Source: JACPFV01 sp038043245
GTDB lineage: Bacteria; Pseudomonadota; Gammaproteobacteria; Nevskiales; Nevskiaceae
NCBI GenBank assembly: GCA_038043245.1
Contig: JBBTCH010000002.1
Location: 124,001-188,000, forward strand
Length of the DNA: 64,000 bases
Reading direction: 5' to 3'
The notes under the pieces are model-generated. The model was given only the letters and a program-made list of their open reading frames with translations. It did not search any database and had not been told where the DNA came from. Shown here in pieces: positions 17,645-24,720 of the stretch; position 1 is the first letter of the stretch, and each line of letters starts with the position of its first letter. The position numbers were made by a program, and so were the translations under genes.

Positions 17645-18964
17645 GTGTCATTCGCTGAACTGGGCCTTGCGCCCGAATTGTTGCGTGCCCTCACCGACGA
17701 GGGCTACACCACCCCCACCCCGATCCAGAAGCAGGCGATCCCGCTGATCCTGCAGAACCGCGACCTGCTCGGCGCGGCGCAGACCGGCACCGGCAAAACC
17801 GCTGCGTTCACGCTGCCGATCCTGCAAAAGCTGTCGTTGTCGCCGTCTTTGAAAACGCCGCGCGTCCTGGTGCTGGTGCCCACGCGCGAACTCGCCGCGC
17901 AGGTCGGCGAATCCATCCGCACCTACGGCCGCCATCTACCGGCGTTGAAAGTCGCCATCGTCTTCGGCGGCGTCAATTTCAATCCGCAGGCCGACCTGAT
18001 GCGCCGTGGCGTCGACATCGTCGTCGCCACGCCGGGCCGTCTGCTCGACCACATGGGCCAGCGCACGGTCAACCTGTCGGCGCTGCAGATGCTGGTGCTC
18101 GACGAAGCCGACCGCATGCTCGACATGGGCTTCATCCGCGACATCCGCCGCGTCATCGCCGTGCTGCCCAAGCAGCGCCAGAACCTGCTGTTCTCGGCGA
18201 CCTTCAACCCGGACATCCGCAAGCTCGCCGAAGGCCTGCTGCACAATCCGGCCACCGTTGATGTCGCCCCGCGCAACACCGCCGCCGAGATGGTGGCGCA
18301 GCGCGCGCATCCGGTGGACAAGCCGCGCAAGGCCGCACTGATCGCGCATCTGGTCAAAGCGGGCGATTGGCAGCAGGTGCTAGTGTTCACGCGCACCAAG
18401 CACGGCGCCAACAAGCTCACCGAACAGCTGATCCGCTACGGCGTCCAGTCGATGGCAATCCACGGCAACAAATCGCAGAACGCACGCACGCAGGCGCTGG
18501 CCGCATTCAAGGCCGGCAAGACGCGCGTGCTGGTCGCGACCGACATCGCCGCGCGCGGTCTCGACATCGAACAGCTGCCGCATGTCATCAACCACGAACT
18601 GCCAAACGTGCCCGAGGACTACGTGCACCGCATCGGCCGCACCGGCCGTGCCGGCATGGCGGGCGAAGCGATCTCGCTGGTCAGCGGCGAGGAGCGCGAG
18701 TTCCTGCGCGACATCCAGCGTCTGCTGAAAAAGGACATCCCGTCTTCAGCCGTGCCGGGCTTCGAGCCGGGATCGGCACTGACCGCGGAAGAAAAGGCGC
18801 TGCAATCGCAGCATCCCCAGCAGCATCACGCGCGCCCGCAACAGCCGCAGGGCCAGCGTCCCGGCGGGCAAGCGCAGCGCCGCCACGGACGCCCCAACTA
18901 TGGCGGCGGCAAACCGCAGAAGGATTACGCGAGGCAGAAGGGATTGCACCGCGTTCCTCACTAG
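17645..18964 (+). CDS. rhlE: DEAD-box RNA helicase, RhlE type
   Basis: ATP-dependent RNA helicase of 439 residues used in RNA decay, ribosome assembly and cold growth. The order of motifs is complete: Q-motif PTPIQKQAIP, Walker A AQTGTGKT, PTRELAAQV, the DEAD box in VLDEADRMLDMGF, SATFNPDI, VLVATDIAARGLDIEQL and HRIGRTGRAG. The C-terminal tail (about 385-439) is a basic Gln/His/Pro/Gly-rich low-complexity extension typical of RhlE. The start is GTG at 17645, supported by AGGAG seven bases upstream. A 214-bp leader separates it from divergent topA and contains a nested hairpin next to the ribosome-binding site. Confidence 0.92.
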   Translation: MSFAELGLAPELLRALTDEGYTTPTPIQKQAIPLILQNRDLLGAAQTGTGKTAAFTLPILQKLSLSPSLKTPRVLVLVPTRELAAQVGESIRTYGRHLPALKVAIVFGGVNFNPQADLMRRGVDIVVATPGRLLDHMGQRTVNLSALQMLVLDEADRMLDMGFIRDIRRVIAVLPKQRQNLLFSATFNPDIRKLAEGLLHNPATVDVAPRNTAAEMVAQRAHPVDKPRKAALIAHLVKAGDWQQVLVFTRTKHGANKLTEQLIRYGVQSMAIHGNKSQNARTQALAAFKAGKTRVLVATDIAARGLDIEQLPHVINHELPNVPEDYVHRIGRTGRAGMAGEAISLVSGEEREFLRDIQRLLKKDIPSSAVPGFEPGSALTAEEKALQSQHPQQHHARPQQPQGQRPGGQAQRRHGRPNYGGGKPQKDYARQKGLHRVPH

Positions 18965-18972
18965 CTTCTTTT

Positions 18973-18999
18973 CCCTCGCCCCACGCAGTGGGGAGAGGG
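18973..18999. repeat. REP-like palindrome downstream of rhlE
   Basis: CCCTC-g-CCCCAC-gca-GTGGGG-a-GAGGG forms a near-perfect hairpin of 11 paired bases with one mismatch. It is followed by a GC-rich tract ending GGGTGAGGGG. The composition resembles dispersed intergenic palindromes of Proteobacteria; copies elsewhere cannot be checked here. Confidence 0.5.
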
Positions 19000-19031
19000 C
19001 GGACGCGCAGCGGCGCGCCGGGTGAGGGGCA

Positions 19032-19097
19032 AAAAAACCCCGTTCGTACCGAGTGTCGCGCGTAGCGCGATGTATCGAGGCATGAATGGGGTTTTTA
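19032..19097 (+). repeat. Long imperfect palindrome, possible rhlE terminator
   Basis: AAAAACCCC (19033-19041) pairs with GGGGTTTTT (19088-19096). The interior is partly complementary and carries a perfect TCGCGC-GTA-GCGCGA hairpin (19056-19070). The T-run at 19092-19096 would make it a plus-strand terminator for rhlE. The TCGAGG-containing pattern looks like a dispersed intergenic repeat. Confidence 0.55.
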
Positions 19098-19115
19098 TTC
19101 CGCGCTAAAGCGCGG

Positions 19116-19145
19116 GTGCCTTTTGGCAATCGCCCCAAAAGGCAC
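19116..19145. repeat. Perfect 11-bp-stem hairpin
   Basis: GTGCCTTTTGG (19116-19126) and CCAAAAGGCAC (19135-19145) are exact inverted copies around an eight-base loop. It directly follows a smaller CGCGCTAAAGCGCG palindrome (19101-19114). Confidence 0.6.
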
Positions 19146-19193
19146 GAAAAGGGCTTTTGCGCCGGATGCGCCTAGAAGATCCCTGCGCTTCTC

Positions 19194-19276
19194 ACGAATG
19201 AAGCTGACGCACCAACGGGACGTCCATGTCCCGCCGGTGCTGAGCCGACTTCCTGTCGGCTCCACGCTTCATTCGT
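19194..19276. repeat. Three-way-junction inverted-repeat element
   Basis: An 11-bp outer stem, ACGAATGAAGC (19194-19204) with GCTTCATTCGT (19266-19276), encloses two arms. Arm 1 is GCACC (19209-19213)/GGTGC (19236-19240) with inner GGGAC (19217-19221)/GTCCC (19228-19232). Arm 2 is AGCCGAC (19243-19249)/GTCGGCT (19255-19261). All pairings are exact. It could be a structured RNA, a dispersed repeat or a DNA cruciform; which of these cannot be decided from one copy. Confidence 0.6.
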
Positions 19277-19563
19277 TGCGATGCTCGGCGGCGCAAACGG
19301 CGCCAACATCAAAAGCCAAGATAAAAAACGCCACCAGCTTGGAGTCTCCAGAGGCCATTTTTTGGCTTGATACGAAAAACGGATGGTACACTTTTAGTAC
19401 CACTGTTTTTCCGCATAAGCCAGAAAACGGCTCAGAATGGGCTCAGGCGGGTTGATCATATTTTGGGACATAAAATGCAACTGACACATCCAAACCTCTT
19501 CAAGCTGGCCGACATCTCATCATTTGAGATCAAATTGGCGTTGGGCATCACAGGGGAATTGCC
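19277..19563. other. AT-richer intergenic block before the PDZ lipoprotein
   Basis: GC content drops visibly here compared with the flanking genes. A short GGTAC-N7-GTACC inverted repeat lies near 19385-19402. Open frames are short and lack recognisable similarity. No gene is called; the block probably includes the promoter of the following gene. Confidence 0.4.
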
Positions 19564-20376
19564 ATGAAGAAAATATATCTATTGGTAACGGTGTGCTTGG
19601 CATCGTGCACAAATCCGTACGCTAAGTTCTATCAAGGAGCGACCGACGTTCAAGTTCAGCCGTACTACGACCCATTGCAAGCCGCACTCGAAATCTACAG
19701 CACAGACGATTTTGAAAGAGACACCAAAGCGCTACTTCGCAGAGGCTACAGCCCAATCGGAGAGTCGTCTTTCCAAGCAGGATCAAATTCCGTGTCGGAA
19801 TCTGATCTTCGCGAGCAAGCAGCAAAGATTGGCGCTCACGTAGTTTTAGTGGCGTCCAAATATTCTCATACAGTCTCAGGCGCAGTTCCGCTAAATATTC
19901 CAAAAACCACAACTTCATATTCTTCTGGTTCAGCAACAGCCTACGGATCTGGAGGCACTGTAAATGCGTACGGCAATAGCACCACGACCACCTACGGCTC
20001 ACAAACAGTGATGATGCCTTACGCAGTCAACAGGTCTGATTTTGGTGCGCGGTACTTCGTGAAGACGAAATCTCGCCTCGGTGTTACGCCTCAGCCTGTA
20101 ACTGACGAACTGCGCAGGAAAATCAAAACCAACGCCGGAGTTTCGGTGTATGTAGTGACAGAGGGAACATCAGCATTCGCTGCCGACGTTCTCCCTGACG
20201 ACATCATCCTTTCAATAGGAGATGATGCAATTCAGTCCGTAGAACATTTTTATCGGCTACTCGACAAATACCAAGGCCAAAAACCTTCGTTCAAGATTGT
20301 TCGAGAAGGGAAGACGCTAAAAAAGCAGATAGAAATTAGAACGTATGAAGAGCAAGCTGATAGTTCCTTGCAGTGA
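19564..20376 (+). CDS. Lipoprotein with C-terminal PDZ-like domain
   Basis: A 270-residue lipoprotein: signal MKKIYLLVTVCLASC with lipobox LASC (cysteine 15), a region of about 80 residues predicted mixed alpha/beta, a Ser/Thr/Gly/Tyr-rich low-complexity stretch around residues 115-160, then a PDZ-like domain from about 185 (AGVSVYVVTEGTSAFAA, VLPDDIILSIGDDAI, FKIVREGKTL). PDZ domains bind peptide ends; no protease domain is present. Codons are much AT-richer than in all neighbours, so recent transfer is likely. It separates topA/rhlE from smg-dprA. Function unknown. Confidence 0.75.
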   Translation: MKKIYLLVTVCLASCTNPYAKFYQGATDVQVQPYYDPLQAALEIYSTDDFERDTKALLRRGYSPIGESSFQAGSNSVSESDLREQAAKIGAHVVLVASKYSHTVSGAVPLNIPKTTTSYSSGSATAYGSGGTVNAYGNSTTTTYGSQTVMMPYAVNRSDFGARYFVKTKSRLGVTPQPVTDELRRKIKTNAGVSVYVVTEGTSAFAADVLPDDIILSIGDDAIQSVEHFYRLLDKYQGQKPSFKIVREGKTLKKQIEIRTYEEQADSSLQ

Positions 20377-20435
20377 CGCTCAACAATGCGTTCATGTAGT
20401 CCATGCCGGCACTTGGCAGCTGCTTAATCTAGGCG

Positions 20436-20903
20436 TCAATGCAGGAAGTCGCCCTCGTAGTAAACAAGGTCTTCCATCTGCGCCGCTGAATCCTCGGCAC
20501 CGGGCTGGTTGACCAGCACCAGCAGCACCACCCACTTCACGCGCTCGAGGTCGATCTCGTCATTGATCGCCATCAGCCGGTCCACCGCCAGCTCGCGGGT
20601 CTGCCCGTTGAGAATGCTGAGTTGCTCGAGGTAGAGCAGGAAGCCGCGGCACTCGGTGGACAGCCTTTCGAGTTCTGGCTTGGCGTAGACGCGTAGCGCG
20701 CCGGGGGCCGAGGCTATCTGCGGCTGCTCGCGGCGGTCGGCGAGGCCATTGAGCCAGGAGAACGCGTGCTCGACCTCTTCCATGGGGAAGCCGGCACCCG
20801 CCAGCTCTTCCTTGAGGGTGTCGTGGTTGTCGGTGTCGGAGAACTCGCCGTTGAGATAGTTCTCGAACAAATACATCAGCACATCAAGGACGCTTTCGTT
20901 CAT
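20436..20903 (-). CDS. smg: Smg family protein (DUF494)
   Basis: A small acidic cytosolic protein of 155 residues, normal for Smg. It shows the family opening VLDVLMYLFENYL, the segment LKEELAGAGFPMEEVEHAFSWL around 30-50, and EIDLERVKWVVLLVLVNQP near the end. The molecular role is not established; the gene is almost always next to dprA, as here (12-bp gap). GGAG lies seven bases before the ATG. It is the last gene of the LysM-dprA-smg unit on the minus strand. Confidence 0.9.
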   Translation of the reverse strand: MNESVLDVLMYLFENYLNGEFSDTDNHDTLKEELAGAGFPMEEVEHAFSWLNGLADRREQPQIASAPGALRVYAKPELERLSTECRGFLLYLEQLSILNGQTRELAVDRLMAINDEIDLERVKWVVLLVLVNQPGAEDSAAQMEDLVYYEGDFLH

Positions 20904-20915
20904 GGCTGACTCCGT

Positions 20916-22016
20916 TTAGCGAATCCGTTGGTAGTTACCGCCCGGCAGCACGCCGACCCAGCCCTGCAGTTCAAGGGCCAACAGGGCGCTGCTGAGATTT
21001 TCGAGGGGGAGGGAAGTCCGTTCGACCAGAGTGTCGAAAGATGCCGCATCAAAACCCAGTGCATCCAGAACGCGTTGTTGCATCGGCTCCAACTTGGGTT
21101 GGGGTGACGCCTTCGTGTCTGCGAACGCGGATTCATCATGCACGAATCCGCCGAGTTCTTCCAGAATGTCGGCGACGGTTTCGGTGAGCTTGGCGCCCTG
21201 GCGGATCAGGGCGTGGCAGCCGCGCGAGGTCGGCGCGTGGATCGAGCCCGGCACCGCAAACACCTCGCGGCCTTGTTCCAGCGCCAGCCGCGCGGTGATC
21301 AGCGAGCCGGATTCCGGCGCCGCTTCGATCACCAGCACACCGAGCGACAGGCCGCTGATGATGCGGTTGCGCCGGGGAAAATGCTCCGGCAGCGGCGGCG
21401 TGCCGGGCGGGAATTCTGAAATCAGCACACCGTTCGCGGCGATTTCGTGCGCCAGCGTGCGATGACGCGCGGGATACACGCGGTCCAACCCGGTGGCACA
21501 GACCGCGATGGTTTTGCCGCCGGCCTCGAGCGCGCCGCGATGCGCGGCGCCGTCGATGCCCAATGCCAGACCGCTGGTCACGGTCAACCCGCGCTTCACC
21601 AATTCGACCGCGAATGCTTTAGCGCTTTCCAGGCCCTGCGGGGTCGCCGCACGCGCGCCGACAATAGCGAGCTGTGATTGCAACAGCACGCCGGCGTCGC
21701 CCTGATAAAAAAGCGCCAGCGGCGGCGCGGAGATCTCTTTCAACCGTTCGGGATAGCGCTCGTCGCTGAACGTCAGCAGCCCGCGGCGCTCGCCTTCGAG
21801 CCAGCGCAAGTCGTCAGCCAGGTATTTTTCATCGGGCTTGGACAAGCCTTCGTGCAGCGAACGCGGGATGCCGGCTTTCTGCCACGCGGCGGAACCGGCG
21901 TCGAACGCGGACTGCGCGGAGCCAAAATTTTCGAGCAACCGCGCACCGAGCACCGGCCCGACGCCGGGGGCGCGAATCAGCCTGAGAGTTGCGCGAAGTT
22001 CGGCGGTGTCCACCAC
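20916..22016 (-). CDS. dprA: DNA-processing protein DprA
   Basis: Loads RecA onto incoming single-stranded DNA during natural transformation. The protein has 366 residues. A helical SAM-like N-terminal domain (LRLIRAPGVGPVLGARLLENFG) is followed by the Rossmann core with AIVGARAATPQGLESAKAFA, TVTSGLALGIDGAAHRGAL, NRIISGLSLGVLVIEAAPESGS and EVFAVPGSI, and a C-terminal winged-helix-like part (about 305-366). Two consecutive GTG codons open the frame (22016, 22013), 11 bases after the stop of the LysM gene, so translation is probably coupled. Confidence 0.94.
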   Translation of the reverse strand: MVDTAELRATLRLIRAPGVGPVLGARLLENFGSAQSAFDAGSAAWQKAGIPRSLHEGLSKPDEKYLADDLRWLEGERRGLLTFSDERYPERLKEISAPPLALFYQGDAGVLLQSQLAIVGARAATPQGLESAKAFAVELVKRGLTVTSGLALGIDGAAHRGALEAGGKTIAVCATGLDRVYPARHRTLAHEIAANGVLISEFPPGTPPLPEHFPRRNRIISGLSLGVLVIEAAPESGSLITARLALEQGREVFAVPGSIHAPTSRGCHALIRQGAKLTETVADILEELGGFVHDESAFADTKASPQPKLEPMQQRVLDALGFDAASFDTLVERTSLPLENLSSALLALELQGWVGVLPGGNYQRIR

Positions 22017-22027
22017 CGACAGTTTAA

Positions 22028-23194
22028 TTATTCTGGTTTTTCAACGCGATCCAATACGTGAATCGCACGCGTCGAGCTCATCACCAGTGCATACGACAGG
22101 CGCGTCGTGACCTTGAACACCATCAGGTTGCCGGCGTGCGTATCCGGCAGCACGGCGGGCGCGTTGAGGACGCGATCCTGCGCGACACGACCGGTCTGGA
22201 ACACATGCAGCACGTGGCCGGGCTCAAGCCCGTGCGCGGTGCCGCGATTGAGCGTCACCACCTGATACTGGCCGATCTGCGACAGGCCGTTGTAAACCGA
22301 GATGATGCGGCCGCCGACGGCAGCCGCAGGCGCGCGCGGGAAAAACTGTGCGCCGAAGACTTCGGCGCTGGGCAGCAGACGGTCGCCCTGGCTGGCTTCG
22401 CGCACCGACTTGGTGATCAGCACGGTGGCGGGGTCACCCTCGGTCTCGCCTTCGGCCTTCAGCTGCGCCTGGCCGACCGGCAGCGCCTCGTAACCGAGCA
22501 GCGCATCGTCATCGGGGTCGCGATACGCCGCGCCCAGACGCACCACGTCGTACTCGATCGGTCCGCCGAGCGCGGCGCCCCGAACGTAGGCCGACTGACC
22601 GTGGCTGCCATATATGTGCTCCTCGATGAAATCGAGGATGTAGGGCGCACCCTCCAGTTCATCGAGGGTGACCAGGCGCGGCCCGGTGAGGAAGTTGCGG
22701 ATGACGTCGATCGGAATCGCCGGAATCTCCTGCGTGCTGCCGGCATCGCGCACCTTCGGTGACAGTTGCAGCGTGCCGAGCGGCGTCTTGCCCGCCTTGA
22801 GCGCGGCGGCATCCTGACTCTGCGCCAGCACCGGTCTGCCGTCCTTGAAAAACAGTTCCAGCGTATCGCCGGGGAAGATGCGGTGCGGATTCTTGACGTT
22901 CTGGTTGACGTACCAGAGTTCCGGCCACTGCCACGGATCCTTGAGGAACTTGCTGGCAATGCTCCACAGCGTGTCGCCTTTTTTAACGGTGTAGCGCAAG
23001 GGCACGGTGGGGTTGAGTACCGGCGCCGGTTTTGCCGGAGCCTCGACTTCTTCGGGCTCTTCCGCCTCGATCGCCTCGGCTTGAGGCTCGTCGATACGTT
23101 CCGGTTCCGCGGTGCACGCACCCAACAGGGCCAGCAGCGCGGCAAGCGAAGCTGCGCGCAAGAGGGTCGCGTAGGCGATGGTAAGATTGCGCAT
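22028..23194 (-). CDS. LysM-domain lipoprotein
   Basis: A 388-residue envelope protein with lipobox LLGAC near residue 25, an acidic Glu/Pro/Ala spacer, and one LysM peptidoglycan-binding domain (YTVKKGDTLWSIASKFL, then NPHRIFPGDTLELFF). The remaining 270 residues have no named domain but are conserved in the LysM proteins found beside dprA and def. The ATG at 23192-23194 has GGAG upstream; the frame extends to 23251 without a sensible N-terminus. It is the first gene of the LysM-dprA-smg unit and is divergent from def. Probable role: anchoring or remodelling at the cell wall; no catalytic residues are seen. Confidence 0.87.
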   Translation of the reverse strand: MRNLTIAYATLLRAASLAALLALLGACTAEPERIDEPQAEAIEAEEPEEVEAPAKPAPVLNPTVPLRYTVKKGDTLWSIASKFLKDPWQWPELWYVNQNVKNPHRIFPGDTLELFFKDGRPVLAQSQDAAALKAGKTPLGTLQLSPKVRDAGSTQEIPAIPIDVIRNFLTGPRLVTLDELEGAPYILDFIEEHIYGSHGQSAYVRGAALGGPIEYDVVRLGAAYRDPDDDALLGYEALPVGQAQLKAEGETEGDPATVLITKSVREASQGDRLLPSAEVFGAQFFPRAPAAAVGGRIISVYNGLSQIGQYQVVTLNRGTAHGLEPGHVLHVFQTGRVAQDRVLNAPAVLPDTHAGNLMVFKVTTRLSYALVMSSTRAIHVLDRVEKPE

Positions 23195-23284
23195 GACGGC
23201 TCCGGCGATGAATCCGAGCCCTGATTCTGGCACAAATCCCAGCGCTGGCAAACAGTTGGAGCGCGTTCTTAAAAGAAAACTCTC

Positions 23285-23800
23285 ATGGCGCTACTGACCA
23301 TCCTCCACCACCCCGATCCGCGGTTGCGCGAAAAAGCCAAACCGGTGACGCGCTTTGACGCCGCGCTCAAGACTTTTATCGCTGATTTGTTCGAGACCAT
23401 GTACGCCGCACCGGGCGTCGGCCTCGCAGCGACGCAGGTCGGCGTCGCACAGCGCGTGGCGGTGATGGACTGCTCGCGCGAGGAAGGAAAACGCGAACCG
23501 CTGGTACTGATCAATCCGCAGATCCTCGCGCCCGCCGAACCCGAAGACATGGACGAAGGCTGTCTGTCGGTGCCGGGCGTCAGCGAAAAGGTCAAACGCT
23601 TCAAGAAACTCAAGCTGCGTGCGCAGGACGCCGAAGGCAACGCGTATGAACTTGAGGCCGACGACCTGCTGGCGCAATGCATCCAGCACGAAGTGGATCA
23701 CCTTGACGGCAAGCTCTACATCGACCGGCTGTCGTCGCTGAAGCGCGAACGGCTGCTGAAACGACAAAGAGAAGGCATCGAGAACAAGGACGACGAGTGA
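23285..23800 (+). CDS. def: Peptide deformylase
   Basis: Removes the formyl group from the N-terminal methionine of new proteins. The 171-residue product carries all three metal/active-site motifs: GVGLAATQVG, EGCLSVPG (metal Cys) and QHEVDHLDG (two metal His and catalytic Glu). The stop overlaps the fmt start (GTGA), the classical def-fmt pair. Confidence 0.97.
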   Translation: MALLTILHHPDPRLREKAKPVTRFDAALKTFIADLFETMYAAPGVGLAATQVGVAQRVAVMDCSREEGKREPLVLINPQILAPAEPEDMDEGCLSVPGVSEKVKRFKKLKLRAQDAEGNAYELEADDLLAQCIQHEVDHLDGKLYIDRLSSLKRERLLKRQREGIENKDDE

Positions 23801-24720
23801 AGATCGTCTTCGCCGGCACGCCGGAGTTTTCCGTCGCGGCGCTGGCAGCGCTGCACGCCGCCGGCCATGAAATCCTCGGTGTGTTCACGCAGCCGGATCG
23901 CCCTGCGGGACGCGGACAGAAACTGCAGTCGTCGGCGGTCGCGCAAAAAGCCGTGGCGCTGAAACTGTCGCTGTTCAAACCGCTGAAATTCGATGCCGAG
24001 GCGCAAACACAACTGCGCGCCCTGAATCCCGAGGCGATGGTCGTGGTCGCCTACGGCTTGATCCTGCCGCAGGCCGTGCTCGATATTCCCAGGCACGGCT
24101 GCTTCAACATCCACGCCTCGTTGCTGCCGCGCTGGCGCGGGGCAGCACCGATCCAGCGTGCGATCCTCGCCGGCGACTGCACCACCGGCATCACCATCAT
24201 GCGCATGGACGCCGGGCTCGATACCGGCGCGATGCTGCTGCGCGAAGCAGTGCCGATTGGCGAGGACGACAACGCAGCGGCCGTACACGGCCGCCTCGCT
24301 GTGCTCGGCGCGCGGTTGATGGTCGAAACGCTGCGGCAGATCGAAAACGGCACGCAGAAGGAAACCGCGCAGCCCGTCGAGGGCGCGAGCTACGCAAAGA
24401 AAATCAACAAGGACGAAGCGCGGCTTGATTGGTCACGGCCCGCCACCAAACTCGCGCGCGCAGTGCGCGCGTTCAACCCGGCGCCGGTGGCATGGACCGA
24501 GCTCGATGGCGAGCGCATCCGTATTTACGCGGCTGAAGCGCTTGGAACCCGGCTGGATGTCGCGCCTGGGGTCATCTCGATGACCAACGCGGGGAGCATC
24601 GTCGTCAACTGCGGCGAAGGCTCACTGATGATCAAACGCCTGCAACGCCCGGGCGGGCGCCCATTGGACATCGACGAAGTGCTGCGCGGCTGGAATCCGG
24701 ACGGACGTCGCTTCAGCTAA
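23797..24720 (+). CDS. fmt: Methionyl-tRNA formyltransferase
   Basis: Formylates initiator Met-tRNA with 10-formyl-tetrahydrofolate. The product has 307 residues with VFAGTPEFSVAAL at the N-terminus, the catalytic NIHASLLPRWRGAAPIQRAI segment and MRMDAGLDTGAM, plus the C-terminal beta-barrel tRNA-binding domain (YAKKINKDEARLDW onward). The start is GTG, overlapping def by four bases. Its stop codon overlaps that of the first giant gene on the opposite strand (24717-24720). The rsmB gene that normally follows is absent. Confidence 0.97.
   Translation: MKIVFAGTPEFSVAALAALHAAGHEILGVFTQPDRPAGRGQKLQSSAVAQKAVALKLSLFKPLKFDAEAQTQLRALNPEAMVVVAYGLILPQAVLDIPRHGCFNIHASLLPRWRGAAPIQRAILAGDCTTGITIMRMDAGLDTGAMLLREAVPIGEDDNAAAVHGRLAVLGARLMVETLRQIENGTQKETAQPVEGASYAKKINKDEARLDWSRPATKLARAVRAFNPAPVAWTELDGERIRIYAAEALGTRLDVAPGVISMTNAGSIVVNCGEGSLMIKRLQRPGGRPLDIDEVLRGWNPDGRRFS

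Noticed and set aside
19367..19567. 66-codon open frame before the PDZ lipoprotein
   Set aside because: No ribosome-binding site or similarity, and it runs into the start of the lipoprotein gene.
23228..23250. Sigma54-like promoter (TGGCAC) before def
   Set aside because: The GG to GC spacing is off by one base and the -12 element does not match.
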